NCBI RefSeq assembly: GCF_000281955.1
Contig: NZ_AKKF01000167.1
Span: 22,705-86,704, forward strand
Direction: 5' to 3'
Length of the DNA stretch: 64,000 bases
Origin: Caulobacter sp. AP07
Lineage (GTDB): Bacteria > Pseudomonadota > Alphaproteobacteria > Caulobacterales > Caulobacteraceae
Shown: positions 34,656 to 42,835 of the stretch, in pieces
How the letters are laid out: the number at the start of each line of letters is the position of its first letter
How positions within the stretch are numbered: position 1 is the first letter of the stretch
Translations under genes and position numbers: made by a program
The notes under the pieces: model-generated
What the model was told of the DNA's origin: nothing
The model's input: the letters and a program-made list of their open reading frames with translations, nothing else
The model's database searches: none

Positions 34656-36806
34656 GTGGGTATAGGTAGGGCGTCGGCGATTTCCATGGCGGTGCTGGTC
34701 AGCGTTGCGAGCCTTGGCGGGTTCGGTTCCGCCTGGGCGAACGAAACGCCGGCGGCGACGGCGGAAGCGGACGATCCGTTCCTGGTCATCGTCACGGCCC
34801 GGGCCCGCCAGCTCTATCGGGCCAATGAAACCACCAGCGGCAAGCTGGCGACCGCGCCGCTGGACTCCAGCCTCAACATCCAGGTGCTCAACGCCGAACT
34901 GATCCGCGACCAGGGCGCGCGGGACGCCCAGGACCTCTATCGCAACATCGCCGGCGTCAGCCTATTCTCCTATGCCGGCGTGACGGCGCGAGGCTTCCGC
35001 CAGGAGGAGATCTTCTTCGATGGCCTGCGCGGCGACCCCTATGTCGCCTTCTCGGTGCCGCAGCTGTTCAATGTCGAGCGGCTGGAGTTCCTGAAGGGCC
35101 CGGCGGGCATGCTGTACGGTCCCGGCGCGCCGGGCGGCCTGTTCAACTACATCACCAAGACGCCGAAGACGGAATTCTCGGCGCGGGCCACCGCGGTGGT
35201 TGGAACCGAGGCGCGCACGGGCGGTTCGGTCGAGGTCGAGGGCTTCCTGCCGGGCGACAACGCGCCGGCCACGCGCCTGGGCGTGTTCTACGAGGACCGC
35301 AACACCCCGCGCCGCAATTCCGGCAGCGAGGTGCTGATCCTCGACGGTGGGGTCAAGACCAACCTCGGCCCGGCGGCCCTGACGCTGCAGGCCACGCGCT
35401 ACGAGCAGAACCTGCAGGGCAACCGCCTGCGCGGCGTGTCGACCGACAACCTGGGCCGCTTCCTCACCGACCGGCGCTGGAACCACAACGAGAAGAGCGA
35501 CTTCCTCGACCTGACGGCCAATGTGCTGCAGGCGCGGGTGGAATGGCCCGTCACCGAAAGCCTGAAGGTCGACGCCGGCCTGCGTTATTCGGAGAGCCTG
35601 GAGCGCCAGCAGTATCACGAGCCACGCGGCCTGACCGACAACAACCGCGACGGCGTGCCGGACCTGTCGCGCCGCGAGTTCCGCGACCAGGAGCGCGACC
35701 TGGATCAGCTGAGCTTCGGCGCCAACGCCGTCTGGTCGCGCGACCTCGGCGCGGTCCGCAACCGGGTGCTGGTCGGGGTCGACGCCTACCGGAGCGAGCT
35801 GGTCAACAACAACCGCCCCTCGCTGCTGGGCGGCTTCACCGTCGTGGCCGGCCTGCCGGCGCCGCTCAGCCTGACCAATCCGGTCTATGGCGTGACCGAT
35901 CCCAAGACCTACAACCTCGGGGCCCGGGTCCGCACCTCGGCCATCCAGGAGCGGGTCGGCGCCTACCTGCTGGAAGAAGCGACGATCGGGCCGTTCATCG
36001 CCACGGCCGGCGTGCGCTTCGACCGCTACGAGGACGAGTCCGCCGCCGCCACCTTCGAGGACGAGAAGGCGACCTGGCGCGCCGGCCTGGTCTGGCGGGC
36101 CCGTCCCGACGTGTCGGTCTATGGTCAGTGGGCTCAGAGCTATGAGCCGCAGGGCGTCTCCAGCCAGGACCCCCTGGCCGGCGGTCCGTTCGCGCCCACC
36201 GAGGGCGAAGTCCTGGAGGGCGGCGTCAAGACCGAGCTGCTGGGCGGCCGCCTGCAGACCACCTTGGCGATCTATGAGATCGTCCGGACCAACATCCTGC
36301 AGAGCGACCCGCGGGGCGACGTCAACGGCGACGGCGTCAACGACATGGTCGCGTTCGGCGAGGTCACCAGCAAGGGCGCCGAGTTCGACCTGGCCGCCGA
36401 TCTGACCAACAACTGGGTGCTGACGGCCTCCTACGCCTACAACGACACCCGCATCACCAAGACCAACGGCGCGACGGTGATCACCAACAGCGTCGGCGAG
36501 CGCTTCGCCAACGCCCCCGAGCACAAGGCCGGCTTCTGGACCCGCTACCAGTTCCCCGAGCTTGGCCTGGCCCTGGCCCTGGGCGGCGACTATGTCGACG
36601 TCCGCACCTCGATCAGCGGCCAGAAGGTGCGGCCCTATACGGTGTTCGACGCCTCGGTCATCTACAAGGTCGGGCCGTGGTCGACCCTGCTGCGGGTCGA
36701 CAACCTGTTCGACGAAACCTACGCCGCCTCCGGCTTCATCGACCGCACCGGCCACTTCCCCGGCGAGCCGCGTTCGGTGTTCCTGGAAGTCTCGCGGGAA
36801 TGGTGA
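34656..36806 (+). CDS. TonB-dependent siderophore receptor
   Basis: This 716-residue receptor has a signal peptide (MAVLVSVASLGGFGSAWANE within the first 35 residues), a plug with LNAELIRDQGARDAQDLYRNIAGV, YAGVTARGFRQ, FFDGLRGDPYVAFSVPQLFNV and RLEFLKGPAGMLYGPGAPGGLFN, then a barrel ending in SREW. The plug is of the FhuA/ferrichrome-coprogen type. I start at GTG 34656, because GGAG lies seven bases before it. ATG 34686 is an alternative. A double Fur-like box upstream and the following PepSY gene mark an iron-uptake operon. It is a horizontal neighbour of the catabolic genes and lacks the shared palindrome. Confidence 0.93.
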   Translation: MGIGRASAISMAVLVSVASLGGFGSAWANETPAATAEADDPFLVIVTARARQLYRANETTSGKLATAPLDSSLNIQVLNAELIRDQGARDAQDLYRNIAGVSLFSYAGVTARGFRQEEIFFDGLRGDPYVAFSVPQLFNVERLEFLKGPAGMLYGPGAPGGLFNYITKTPKTEFSARATAVVGTEARTGGSVEVEGFLPGDNAPATRLGVFYEDRNTPRRNSGSEVLILDGGVKTNLGPAALTLQATRYEQNLQGNRLRGVSTDNLGRFLTDRRWNHNEKSDFLDLTANVLQARVEWPVTESLKVDAGLRYSESLERQQYHEPRGLTDNNRDGVPDLSRREFRDQERDLDQLSFGANAVWSRDLGAVRNRVLVGVDAYRSELVNNNRPSLLGGFTVVAGLPAPLSLTNPVYGVTDPKTYNLGARVRTSAIQERVGAYLLEEATIGPFIATAGVRFDRYEDESAAATFEDEKATWRAGLVWRARPDVSVYGQWAQSYEPQGVSSQDPLAGGPFAPTEGEVLEGGVKTELLGGRLQTTLAIYEIVRTNILQSDPRGDVNGDGVNDMVAFGEVTSKGAEFDLAADLTNNWVLTASYAYNDTRITKTNGATVITNSVGERFANAPEHKAGFWTRYQFPELGLALALGGDYVDVRTSISGQKVRPYTVFDASVIYKVGPWSTLLRVDNLFDETYAASGFIDRTGHFPGEPRSVFLEVSREW

Positions 36807-38041
36807 GCGTCGAGCGCGCGCGGGCGGCGGCGGCGCCCAGGCGCGCGGCCAAGGCCAAGGGCGCCCGCCTCTGGTGGCGGGTCCACCAGTGGGCGGGACT
36901 GAAGCTGTCGATCATCCTGGGCTTCGTCTTCCTGACGGGCACGATCGCGGTGTTCAGCAACGAGATCGACTGGATGCTGCGGCCGGCCATGCGGGTCGAT
37001 CCGGCGACGGTCGAGGGGCCGGTCGCCTGGTCGGCCGCCGCCCGCAATGTCGCGGCCCTGCACCCCCAGGCCAGGATCCTGCTCATCGAGGCGCCGATCG
37101 ATCGTGGCTTCGCGACGATCGCGACGATCCAGAAGCCGGACGGGCGGCGCGGGTTCGTCTATCTGCACCCCTCGACGGGCGCGGTGCGGGGCGAGGGGCC
37201 GTGGGTCGGCGCCCAGCGCATCCTGCGAAACATGCACCGACACCTGAACCTGCCGACCAAGATCGGGGTGCCGATCGTCTCGGCCCTGTCGATCCTGCTG
37301 CTGATCAGCGTGGCGACGTCCTTCGTCGTCTACAAGAAATGGTGGCGGGGCTTGTTCCGGCCGATCCGCTGGCGCGACGCCCGCACGGCCATGGGCGACC
37401 TGCATCGCCTGGCCGGGTTGTGGAGCCTGTGGTTCGTGGCCCTGATCGGCGCGACCGGCCTCTGGTACCTGGCCGAGAGCACGGTGGCCAAGGCCCCGCC
37501 CGCGCCGCGCGCCAAGGCCGCCGCCGTCAAGCTCGACACCCGCGAGCTCGCCGACCGGCTGGAGGCCAACCTGACGGCCGCGCGGGCGGCCTATCCGGGG
37601 CTGCGGATCCAGCGCATCGTCTTCCCGGCCGGCAAGGTCGGCGCCTTCCAGTTCCAGGGACAGCACAGGGCCGTTCTGGTTCGCGAACGGGCCAATGTCG
37701 CCTGGACCAACGCGGCGACCGGCGCGGTCGTGCTGCTGACCGACGGCCGCGAACTGACGGCGCACCAGCGCCTGTCCGAAATGGCCGACCCCCTGCACTT
37801 CGGCACGTTCGGCGGGGTCTGGACCAAGCTGATCTGGTTCGTCTTCGGCCTGGTCCTGACAGGCGTGGCGGTGTCGGGCGTGGCGGTCTACGCCCTGCGG
37901 CTGTCGCGCGAAGGGCGGGCCTCGGCCGTCTGGGCGACGGCCTGGCGCGGCATGGGTCCCTGGCGCTGGCCCGCCCTGGTCGGCGTCGGCATCGCCCTGG
38001 CGCTGCTACCGACGCTGTTCCGGGCGGCCGGCGGGGACTAG
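36800..38041 (+). CDS. PepSY-associated membrane protein (PiuB-like, iron-related)
   Basis: This 413-residue protein has helices near residues 35-58 (LKLSIILGFVFLTGTIAVFSNEID), about 155-180, 200-225 and 345-375, with PepSY-like periplasmic segments between them. It matches the PepSY transmembrane proteins that follow siderophore receptors and are thought to release or reduce iron in the periplasm. ATG 36800 overlaps the receptor's stop codon, and GTG 36803 would give a GTGA overlap. Either way it is translationally coupled to the TonB receptor. The conserved histidines (NMHRHLNLP and GDLHRLAG) might bind heme or metal. Confidence 0.88.
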   Translation: MVSVERARAAAAPRRAAKAKGARLWWRVHQWAGLKLSIILGFVFLTGTIAVFSNEIDWMLRPAMRVDPATVEGPVAWSAAARNVAALHPQARILLIEAPIDRGFATIATIQKPDGRRGFVYLHPSTGAVRGEGPWVGAQRILRNMHRHLNLPTKIGVPIVSALSILLLISVATSFVVYKKWWRGLFRPIRWRDARTAMGDLHRLAGLWSLWFVALIGATGLWYLAESTVAKAPPAPRAKAAAVKLDTRELADRLEANLTAARAAYPGLRIQRIVFPAGKVGAFQFQGQHRAVLVRERANVAWTNAATGAVVLLTDGRELTAHQRLSEMADPLHFGTFGGVWTKLIWFVFGLVLTGVAVSGVAVYALRLSREGRASAVWATAWRGMGPWRWPALVGVGIALALLPTLFRAAGGD

Positions 38042-38211
38042 ACGCCGAGGCCTACCGAACGTCCATAGAGGGGCGGCTCGCCATGGTCGCTCGCCCAACC
38101 ATGCCAGGCACAGACATTCCTCTGGTCGGTTCGAGGTTGAATTCGTCGCTGGCAACCTGACTGCAAGCGGTCTTTCAGGTCGCCACCGCCAGGGATTGTC
38201 GGCCCCGGTGA

Positions 38212-38256
38212 ATTCCCGCCCTTGTCGCGGGCACGGGGTTCCCCAAGGGCGGGAAT
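38212..38256. repeat. REP-like intergenic palindrome, possible terminator
   Basis: ATTCCCGCCCTTG (38212-38224) is a perfect 13-bp inverted copy of CAAGGGCGGGAAT (38244-38256), with a 19-base loop that itself contains GCGGG. It follows the PepSY gene by 170 bp. Similar repeats with a CCCGC stem are dispersed in many alphaproteobacterial genomes. Only one copy is visible here. Confidence 0.6.
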
Positions 38257-38297
38257 GACGGCTGAATTGGGGAATCACACCTGAATGTCGATACCTC

Positions 38298-38576
38298 CTA
38301 GACCTCGCCGTCGCAGACCAGGATCTGTTCGCTGCCGATCACGAAACCCGATTCCTCGATATGACCGCGAACGGCCGGATCGTAGATCATGTCGTGCACC
38401 GCGCGCGGCGTGGTCGTCCGCACGGCGTAGACCGCCGCCTGCTCGCCGATCACGGGGTGGCGAAAGACATCCTCGATGCCCGCCGCGGCGCGGGCCTGGC
38501 TGTGCTGGTCGAAGCGCTCCGCCCAATGGGCGAAGGGCTTGGACAGACTCAGTTTGACCACCAGCAAGAATTTCAT
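38298..38576 (-). CDS. small DUF3764-like protein
   Basis: This 92-residue soluble protein begins MKFLLVVKLSLSKPFAHWAERFDQH and contains RAAAGIEDVFRHP and YDPAVRGHIEESGF. The size and the opening F-x2-W-x3-F-D-x-H pattern resemble DUF3764. Function is unknown. The start at 38576 is preceded by TTGGAG with good spacing, and a longer frame to 38654 has no binding site. It follows the MFS gene by 108 bp in the same direction and may be co-transcribed with it. Confidence 0.6.
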   Translation of the reverse strand: MKFLLVVKLSLSKPFAHWAERFDQHSQARAAAGIEDVFRHPVIGEQAAVYAVRTTTPRAVHDMIYDPAVRGHIEESGFVIGSEQILVCDGEV

Positions 38577-38684
38577 CCGTAGCTCCAAGAGCAGATCCCC
38601 CGCGCGGGGGTCATAGGGTTCAGGATTTGGCCGCTGGCGCCCAACCGACGCCATCCCGCGGCCGTTGGCCGATCGCCGCGCCGT

Positions 38685-39851
38685 CTATCCGGCGACGGCG
38701 GTCTTCGCCAATCTCTGGACATAGACGAACAGCAGGCTGGCGATCGCCGAGCCGACGAAGACCGCGGCGCCGACCACCTCGATGCCGGCGACCCGCTCGA
38801 GATAGCCGCCCAGGACGGGACTGACGGCGCCGGTGAAATAGAAGATCCCGCCGACATAGGACACGCCCCGGCCGCTGGTGTCCAAGGCCGCCGCCGCGCC
38901 GAACACATAGGGCAGGACGAAGTAGAGCGCCGCGAGGTTGGCGCAGGTCGCCACCCGAAAGCCCGCCGCCGAGGGATGCGAGGCCAGCATCGAAATCCCG
39001 ATCGTCATGATGGCCAGGGCCGCCAGGACCGGAGCGAGGCGCCCGAACCTGACGCCGATCAGGCCGCCGATGGCGCTGCCAGCGATGGCCGCGACGATGG
39101 CCAGGGAGATGGCGCCGTCGACCTGGGCGACCGACAGTCCGGCCTGGCCGCCGATAATGCCGTAGAAGGCCCAAAGGGTTCCGCTGGAGATCCCCACGAT
39201 GAGGGTGATCGCCATCAAGGCCACCAGCGCGGGGCCCACGACGAGCGGTCCGACGGGCGCGCCTACAGCCTGTTCGGGATTGGCGGCGGGGGGGCGGAGC
39301 TTCGGCAGCAGGGCCATGGCGACGCTGAGCGCGAGCAGGGCCAGCAAGATCGCCGCGTAGGGATCGGTCACCGAAACGCCGTGCAGAAGCGGCGCCAGCC
39401 CCACGATCAGGGCCCCGAAGATCAGATTGACGACATTGATGCGGGCGAAGGCCTTGTCGGGGTCGTCAAACCCGGCGACCACTCGGTTGGAGACCACCAG
39501 GGCGGCCCCCACCCCGGCGCCGGCCAGGCAGCGGGCGATCAGCAACGGGACGAACTGGTGCAGGCCCAGGGTCGCGATCGAGGCGATGATCGCCAGGCCC
39601 ATCCCCAGCAGCCCGGTCTTGCGAAATTCCCAATGGGGCGCGAACCGGACGATCAGGGCCGAGGTGGCGGCCAGCGCGGCCATCTCGGCGGAAACCAGCA
39701 ATCCGGCCAGCGGTGCGGAGAGACTGGCGTTGGTGATCAGATAGCCGATCAGGATTGGCTGCATCCACCACGTGGCGTTGGCGGCGCAAGCGCCAGCCGC
39801 GGCGGCGGCGAATCGGCGCATGTCCCCGCGCCCTCGCACCATGTTGTTCAA
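38685..39851 (-). CDS. major facilitator superfamily transporter (module B copy)
   Basis: This 388-residue protein with twelve hydrophobic helices is paralogous to the protein at 2068-3267. The opening ATWWMQPILIGYLI corresponds to TSWMQPLIFQYLA there, and the 4th helix region GAALVVSNRVVAGFDDPDKAFARINVVN matches GSTVMISNIVAANFKDPDKALAQFGVMN. I start at TTG 39851, because AGGAGG lies eight bases before it. The ATG at 39887 is closer to the operator and lacks a binding site. A shared palindrome (39907-39922) lies 55 bp upstream. The likely role is to import the compound degraded by this module, as inferred. Confidence 0.9.
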   Translation of the reverse strand: MNNMVRGRGDMRRFAAAAAGACAANATWWMQPILIGYLITNASLSAPLAGLLVSAEMAALAATSALIVRFAPHWEFRKTGLLGMGLAIIASIATLGLHQFVPLLIARCLAGAGVGAALVVSNRVVAGFDDPDKAFARINVVNLIFGALIVGLAPLLHGVSVTDPYAAILLALLALSVAMALLPKLRPPAANPEQAVGAPVGPLVVGPALVALMAITLIVGISSGTLWAFYGIIGGQAGLSVAQVDGAISLAIVAAIAGSAIGGLIGVRFGRLAPVLAALAIMTIGISMLASHPSAAGFRVATCANLAALYFVLPYVFGAAAALDTSGRGVSYVGGIFYFTGAVSPVLGGYLERVAGIEVVGAAVFVGSAIASLLFVYVQRLAKTAVAG

Positions 39852-39906
39852 CGCTTTCCCCTCCTGACGGCCTAAAAACCATGTCAAAAGCGCGACTGTC
39901 GCAATC

Positions 39907-39922
39907 TACCCCCAAAAGGGGA
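39907..39922. promoter_or_regulatory. shared 16-bp palindrome, site H
   Basis: TACCCCCAAAAGGGGA, matching TACCC-N6-GGGGA. It lies 55 bp before the TTG start of the MFS gene at 38685-39851. Confidence 0.65.
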
Positions 39923-39945
39923 TAGCCCGGCCAGGCGAGCGCGCA

Positions 39946-41382
39946 TCAGGCGCGGAAGGCGACGGGCGAGCCGTCGCTGAAACGCTGGTGTTGGAAGGCC
40001 GACAGGTCGATCGCCGGCCTTTGGCCCGTCACCAGGTCCGCCAGGGCCTCGCCCGCCGCGGGGGCCATGGTCAGGCCGTAATAGAAGCCCGTGCCCAGAT
40101 AGAGCCCGGGCGTCTGGGTCACCGCCGAAATAATCGGCATATTGTCCAGCGTCGTGCTGATCACCCCGCCCCAGGCTTCGACGATGCGGGCCGGGGCGAA
40201 GACCGGATACTTGGCTTTCAGGGCCACGGCCACCGCGTCCAGCAGGCTTCGACGAACCTCCGGGGTCAGGATGCGGTTACGTTCGAACGGTGAAGGCGCG
40301 TCGAGCGCCCAGTGGGCCGGCGCGGTGAGCTGGTCCAGAAAGGTCGAACCGTTGAAGACCGGAAGGACCTCCCCCCACATGCGCCGCATGGCCGGCAGCA
40401 GCCGGGGACTGTTGGCCAGCAGCGCCGGGGTGATCGGCGCCACGCCGGTGATCGCCGCCAAGGTGTAGCCGCCGTCGATCTGCGGTCGCCAGCAATAGTC
40501 GGGGCCCCAGGCCGAGACCGCGGGACCGTCGCGCACGCCGGCCATTCGGGCGACCGAGGCGTGCGCGTCGAACTGGCCCAGGTCCAGGCCAAGGCTGCGC
40601 GCCATCAGCGGCGACCATGCGCCGCCGGCCAGGATGACGGCCTGGGCGGCGATCGGTCCGCGCTCGGTCACCACGCCGCTGACTCGCCCCGCCGCGGTCT
40701 GCAGGCCCCGGACCGCGCAGTTCTGCAGGATCACCGCTCCGTGGCGGCGCGCGGCGTCGGCCAGGCTCGGCGCGAACAGGGTCGGCTCGGCCGACCCGTC
40801 GCTGGGCTGGAACATCGCCCCGGCCCAGCGCCGGCCGCTCCTGGGCAGCAAACCGTCCAACTGGGATCCTGAGATGATCCTGGCGTCGACGCCGGGCGCG
40901 CCCTTGACGCTGGCCAGCCAGGCCTGGGCTTCGGCGAGCGCCGCCTGCGTCTCGAAGACGCTGACCAGACCGGTTTGGCGATATCCGGTTTCGGCCGCGA
41001 CCCGCTGGTTCAGGGTCCGCCAAAGGGCTTTGGACCGTCCGATGATCTCCATCTTGGCCGGGTCGAGAAACTGGCTGTCAACATAGCCCACCGAACGACC
41101 GGACGCCTCGCCGGCGATCACGCCCTTTTCGCAGATCGCCACGCGCAGGCCGCGCTCGGCCAGGGTCAGCCCCGCGGCGCAGCCGATATTGCCGCCGCCG
41201 ATCACCACGACATCGACCACGGCGGGCGCCGCCGCGTCGCTGCGCACGCTTCTGGCCCGGCCGACGCCGGGCTTGACGATCGCCCCGCCCGGCTTGTGCA
41301 GGCCCAGCCCGCGCCACGACCCGACCGCCGCGGCGGCCGAGGCCGCGCCGATGACCAGCGCCCCGCGTCGGGAGATCTTCAT
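39946..41382 (-). CDS. Tat-exported FAD-dependent oxidoreductase of the DAO family, copy 2
   Basis: This 478-residue protein opens MKISRRGALVIGAASAAAAVG, a twin-arginine signal, so it would be folded with FAD and exported to the periplasm. The FAD-binding motif VVIGGGNIGCAAGLTLA is at 60-76. It is paralogous to the cytoplasmic protein at 11109-12473 (SKALWRTLNQRVAAETGYRQTGLVSV versus SKALWAGLQSEIGETGYRQHGILHLA). AAGGAG lies eight bases before ATG 41382. Two shared palindromes lie in the 239-bp divergent gap, one 112 bp from its start. It may oxidise an amine or ring compound in the periplasm. Confidence 0.88.
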   Translation of the reverse strand: MKISRRGALVIGAASAAAAVGSWRGLGLHKPGGAIVKPGVGRARSVRSDAAAPAVVDVVVIGGGNIGCAAGLTLAERGLRVAICEKGVIAGEASGRSVGYVDSQFLDPAKMEIIGRSKALWRTLNQRVAAETGYRQTGLVSVFETQAALAEAQAWLASVKGAPGVDARIISGSQLDGLLPRSGRRWAGAMFQPSDGSAEPTLFAPSLADAARRHGAVILQNCAVRGLQTAAGRVSGVVTERGPIAAQAVILAGGAWSPLMARSLGLDLGQFDAHASVARMAGVRDGPAVSAWGPDYCWRPQIDGGYTLAAITGVAPITPALLANSPRLLPAMRRMWGEVLPVFNGSTFLDQLTAPAHWALDAPSPFERNRILTPEVRRSLLDAVAVALKAKYPVFAPARIVEAWGGVISTTLDNMPIISAVTQTPGLYLGTGFYYGLTMAPAAGEALADLVTGQRPAIDLSAFQHQRFSDGSPVAFRA

Positions 41383-41494
41383 GGCAGCGCTCCTTTTTGG
41401 CGACCCGGCGCCGAACCGTTCGCCCCTGGGGGCCGTTCTCGGTGAGGCTCACGGGCCCAGGATCGACTGTGGCGCCGCGCGACCGCGCGCCCGA

Positions 41495-41510
41495 TACCCC
41501 AAAGAGGGGA
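41495..41510. promoter_or_regulatory. shared 16-bp palindrome, site I
   Basis: TACCCCAAAGAGGGGA, matching TACCC-N6-GGGGA. It is nearly central in the divergent gap, 112 bp before the FAD oxidoreductase and 111 bp before the deacetylase-like gene. Confidence 0.65.
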
Positions 41511-41551
41511 GCCGCGCCGCCGCCGGCCGCCGAGCGCGCCGGAGGTGAGTA

Positions 41552-41567
41552 TACCCGCCGGAGGGTA
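41552..41567. promoter_or_regulatory. shared 16-bp palindrome, site J (perfect halves)
   Basis: TACCCGCCGGAGGGTA, with both halves perfect and an extra outer A-T pair. It lies 54 bp before ATG 41622. Together with site I it gives the gap two copies. Confidence 0.75.
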
Positions 41568-41621
41568 TGGAGGCCGTGGGCCGCCGCCCCCATGATCGCC
41601 GTCCAAATATGGGGATCGGCC

Positions 41622-42746
41622 ATGACCAGGAAGACCGGGCTCGTCTGGCACGAGACCTTCATGTGGCACCAGCAGGGGAAATATTCGGGCCTGCTCCCCG
41701 GCGTCTATCCGGTCCAACCGGGCAGCCACGTGGAGGGACCCGAGCCCAAGCGGCGCATCAAGAATCTGCTCGACGCCACGGGCATGACCGCAAAGCTCTC
41801 GGTGATCGAGCCAAGGCCGGCGACGGACATCGAGCTGGAGCGGGCCCATTCCAAGGCCTATCTGGCCCAACTGGCGCACGACAACGCCTTGCCCGAAGCC
41901 AGCGCCGGGTTCGACGCGCCCTTTTCGCGCGGCAGCGTCGACCTGGCCCGGCTGGCGGCGGGCGGCGTCATCCTGGCGGCCGAGCGCGTCGCCTCCGGCG
42001 CGTTGGACAACGCCTACGCCCTGGTGCGTCCGATCGGACATCACGCCGAGGCGGCCGAAGGCAAGGGTTTTTGCCTGATCAACAACGCCGCGGTCGCCGC
42101 GGCCCATCTGCTGGCCACGACCGACATTCGTCGCATCGCCTTCGTGGACGTTGACGTCCACCACGGCAACGGCGCGGAGAATATCTTCTGGCGCGATCCG
42201 CGCGTGCTGACGATCTCGATCCATCAGGAGCGATGGTTTCCGCCCGACACCGGCGACGTCGCCAGCATCGGCGCCGGGTCCGGCGAGCACTTCAACATCA
42301 ATGTTCCCCTGCCCGCCGGCTGCGGTCACGGCGCCTACGAGGCGGCGTTCGAGCAGGTCGTCCTGCCGGCCCTGGAGCTCTACCGCCCGGAGTTCATCTT
42401 CGTACCGTTCGGCTACGACGCCGGAGCCCAAGATCCCCTGGGCCGGATGATCGTTTCATCGAACGGCTTTCGCGCCATGGCCCAGCGTCTGGTCGAGGTC
42501 GCCGATCGCCACGCCGGCGGCCGGCTCGTGGCGACGCAGGAGGGTGGCTACAACGAGTCCACCACCCCGTTCATGGCCCTGGCCGTCATCGAGGCCCTGG
42601 CCGGCCAGTCGAGCGGCGTCGACGACCCCTACGCGCCGATCATGGACGGCATGTTTGGGCACGACCTTCTCGATCATCAGCAGGCGGCGATCGACCGGGC
42701 CAAATCCTTGCTGGCCGGGTTGCGGGACGCCGTCGGCAAGTCCTGA
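41622..42746 (+). CDS. histone-deacetylase-superfamily amidohydrolase
   Basis: This 374-residue protein has an arginase/deacetylase fold. RPIGHHAEAAEGKGFCLINN at 136-155 supplies the proton-relay histidines 140 and 141. VDVDVHHGNGAE supplies zinc ligands Asp178 and His180, FGYDAGAQDPLG supplies the third Asp, and QEGGYNEST supplies the active-site tyrosine. All catalytic residues are present. Bacterial members deacetylate polyamines or cleave acyl-amine bonds, and histones are not the target. ATG 41622 has GGGGA six bases upstream. It stands between an FAD oxidoreductase and a P450 and shares their predicted control, so it may release an acyl group during degradation of an amide. Confidence 0.92.
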   Translation: MTRKTGLVWHETFMWHQQGKYSGLLPGVYPVQPGSHVEGPEPKRRIKNLLDATGMTAKLSVIEPRPATDIELERAHSKAYLAQLAHDNALPEASAGFDAPFSRGSVDLARLAAGGVILAAERVASGALDNAYALVRPIGHHAEAAEGKGFCLINNAAVAAAHLLATTDIRRIAFVDVDVHHGNGAENIFWRDPRVLTISIHQERWFPPDTGDVASIGAGSGEHFNINVPLPAGCGHGAYEAAFEQVVLPALELYRPEFIFVPFGYDAGAQDPLGRMIVSSNGFRAMAQRLVEVADRHAGGRLVATQEGGYNESTTPFMALAVIEALAGQSSGVDDPYAPIMDGMFGHDLLDHQQAAIDRAKSLLAGLRDAVGKS

Positions 42747-42835
42747 GCGACCTGGGCCGGCGTCTTCGGCCGGTTCGGGGGCTTCAACACCAAGATCCCC
42801 GAGCAACGGGGGACCGTTCAACAAGGGAGGCCCCC

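Noticed and set aside
34962..36755. 597-residue minus-strand frame inside the siderophore receptor gene
   Set aside because: It lies wholly within a well-supported receptor gene, has no family match and no binding site.
42803..42823. ATCCCCGAGCAACGGGGGA before the P450 gene
   Set aside because: Symmetric, but the halves are eight bases apart instead of six, so it is not counted as a shared site.
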